Assembly (NCBI GenBank): GCA_017694595.1
Contig: JADIMT010000093.1
Coordinates: forward strand, 1-52,532
Direction: 5' to 3'
DNA length: 52,532 nt
DNA from: Candidatus Ornithospirochaeta stercoripullorum
GTDB taxonomy: Bacteria; Spirochaetota; Spirochaetia; Sphaerochaetales; Sphaerochaetaceae
The first letter of the stretch is position 1. The number at the start of each line of letters is the position of its first letter. Below, one piece after another: positions 52,132 through 52,532 of this stretch. A program made the position numbers and the translations under genes. The notes under the pieces are model-generated. The model was not told the DNA's origin. It did not search any database and saw nothing but the letters and a program-made list of their open reading frames with translations.

Positions 52132-52532
52132 AATAAATCGCCACTCTACCCCCTCACTTTCGAGACATTCAACCTCACGAAAAACAGGGAGCAGAAGCTG
52201 AAGGATATCCTTGCTGCGAACGAGAACTTATCTGTATGTTATCTGCTTCTTGAGCAGTTCAATCTCACTTACTCTATCACAAGCATCACACAGCTTTATA
52301 AAGGCATGAAGACATGGATAAGCCTTGCCAGACAGAGCAACGTCTCAGAGATACTCTCATTCTGCGACACGATAGAGAATCACCTTATGGGAATCGTATA
52401 CCATGCAAAGTTCCCCATATCTTCCGGAAGGGTTGAAGGCATCAACAACATGATCAAGACCATCAGGAGAAAGGCCTATGGCTTCAGGGATACCGAATAC
52501 TTCTTCCTCAAGATAAAATTCGCTTCTCTTAG
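52132..52532 (+). pseudogene. ISL3-family transposase, 5'-truncated, running off the window
   Basis: The frame is open from 52132 to the window end without a plausible start. It encodes the C-terminal catalytic part of an ISL3 (DDE_Tnp_ISL3) transposase: NREQKLKDILAANE, a helical stretch with QLYKGMKTWISLARQ, then SGRVEGINNMIKTIRRKAYG with the last catalytic glutamate and GFRDTEYFFLKIKFAS. About 130 of some 400 residues are present. The upstream half has been lost, so the copy cannot be active. Confidence 0.85.

Noticed and set aside
1-52532. CRISPR arrays, rRNA or tRNA genes
   Set aside because: No regularly spaced repeats and no tRNA- or rRNA-like segments were noticed on reading; a covariance-model scan was not possible.

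Overview
The window looks like part of the chromosome of a host-associated spirochaete, probably a Sphaerochaeta/Treponema relative. This is inferred from gene content and protein style: YesM/YesN-type two-component control of sugar ABC transporters, BMP-type and sugar binding proteins whose 'lipobox' has lost its cysteine, lysine synthesis through DapL, and intracellular polysaccharide-oligomer degradation. No rRNA, tRNA or CRISPR array was seen. Coding density is high. The window starts inside an IS3-family transposase and ends inside an ISL3-family transposase, so both edges are mobile-element sequence.

Layout. 0.3-1.9 kb: polar amino-acid ABC permease and ATPase without a binding protein. 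2.0-5.0 kb: TetR-type regulator and a fused FeoA-FeoB ferrous iron transporter. 5.1-10.1 kb: BMP-family nucleoside-type ABC importer (ATPase, two permeases, binding protein). 10.2-11.7 kb: butyrate kinase, divergent from a GtrA-like membrane protein across 36 bases. 11.8-15.9 kb: lysine operon dapB-dapA-dapL-lysA, preceded by an array of GTTAT/ATAAC half-sites. 15.9-17.4 kb: XdhC-YqeB fusion. 17.5-23.3 kb: CbiK-like chelatase, a FecCD-type metal-chelate importer, and an 854-residue CoA-disulfide-reductase/rhodanese/sirohaem-reductase/ferredoxin fusion. 23.4-26.0 kb: amino-acid importer made of an apparently permuted binding protein fused to its permease, plus an ATPase with an unusual C-terminal domain.

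26.5-38.7 kb: sensor kinase and AraC-type response regulator, divergent from a carbohydrate locus (binding protein, two permeases, two heparinase II/III-family proteins, a GH88 unsaturated glucuronyl hydrolase, a discoidin-like protein). None of the degradative enzymes has a signal peptide, which points to import of uronic-acid oligosaccharides followed by cytoplasmic breakdown. 38.8-41.2 kb: DUF362 protein and an operator-controlled TetR-flavodoxin-monooxygenase operon, the last gene truncated. 41.4-47.1 kb: AraC regulator divergent from an FAD-dependent oxidoreductase and a second sugar ABC importer. 47.1-49.6 kb: oleate hydratase with its TetR regulator. 49.6-52.5 kb: a decaying accessory end with an unknown gene, a frameshifted and truncated helicase, a toxin-antitoxin pair and the ISL3 remnant.

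The observations most worth following are: a repeated arrangement in which a -10 hexamer ends six or seven bases before the start codon with no ribosome binding site (seven genes, suggesting leaderless transcripts); the four-module sulfur redox fusion beside a tetrapyrrole/metal uptake module; the permuted binding-protein/permease with its ATPase-kinase-like partner; and the FAD-oxidoreductase sugar locus.
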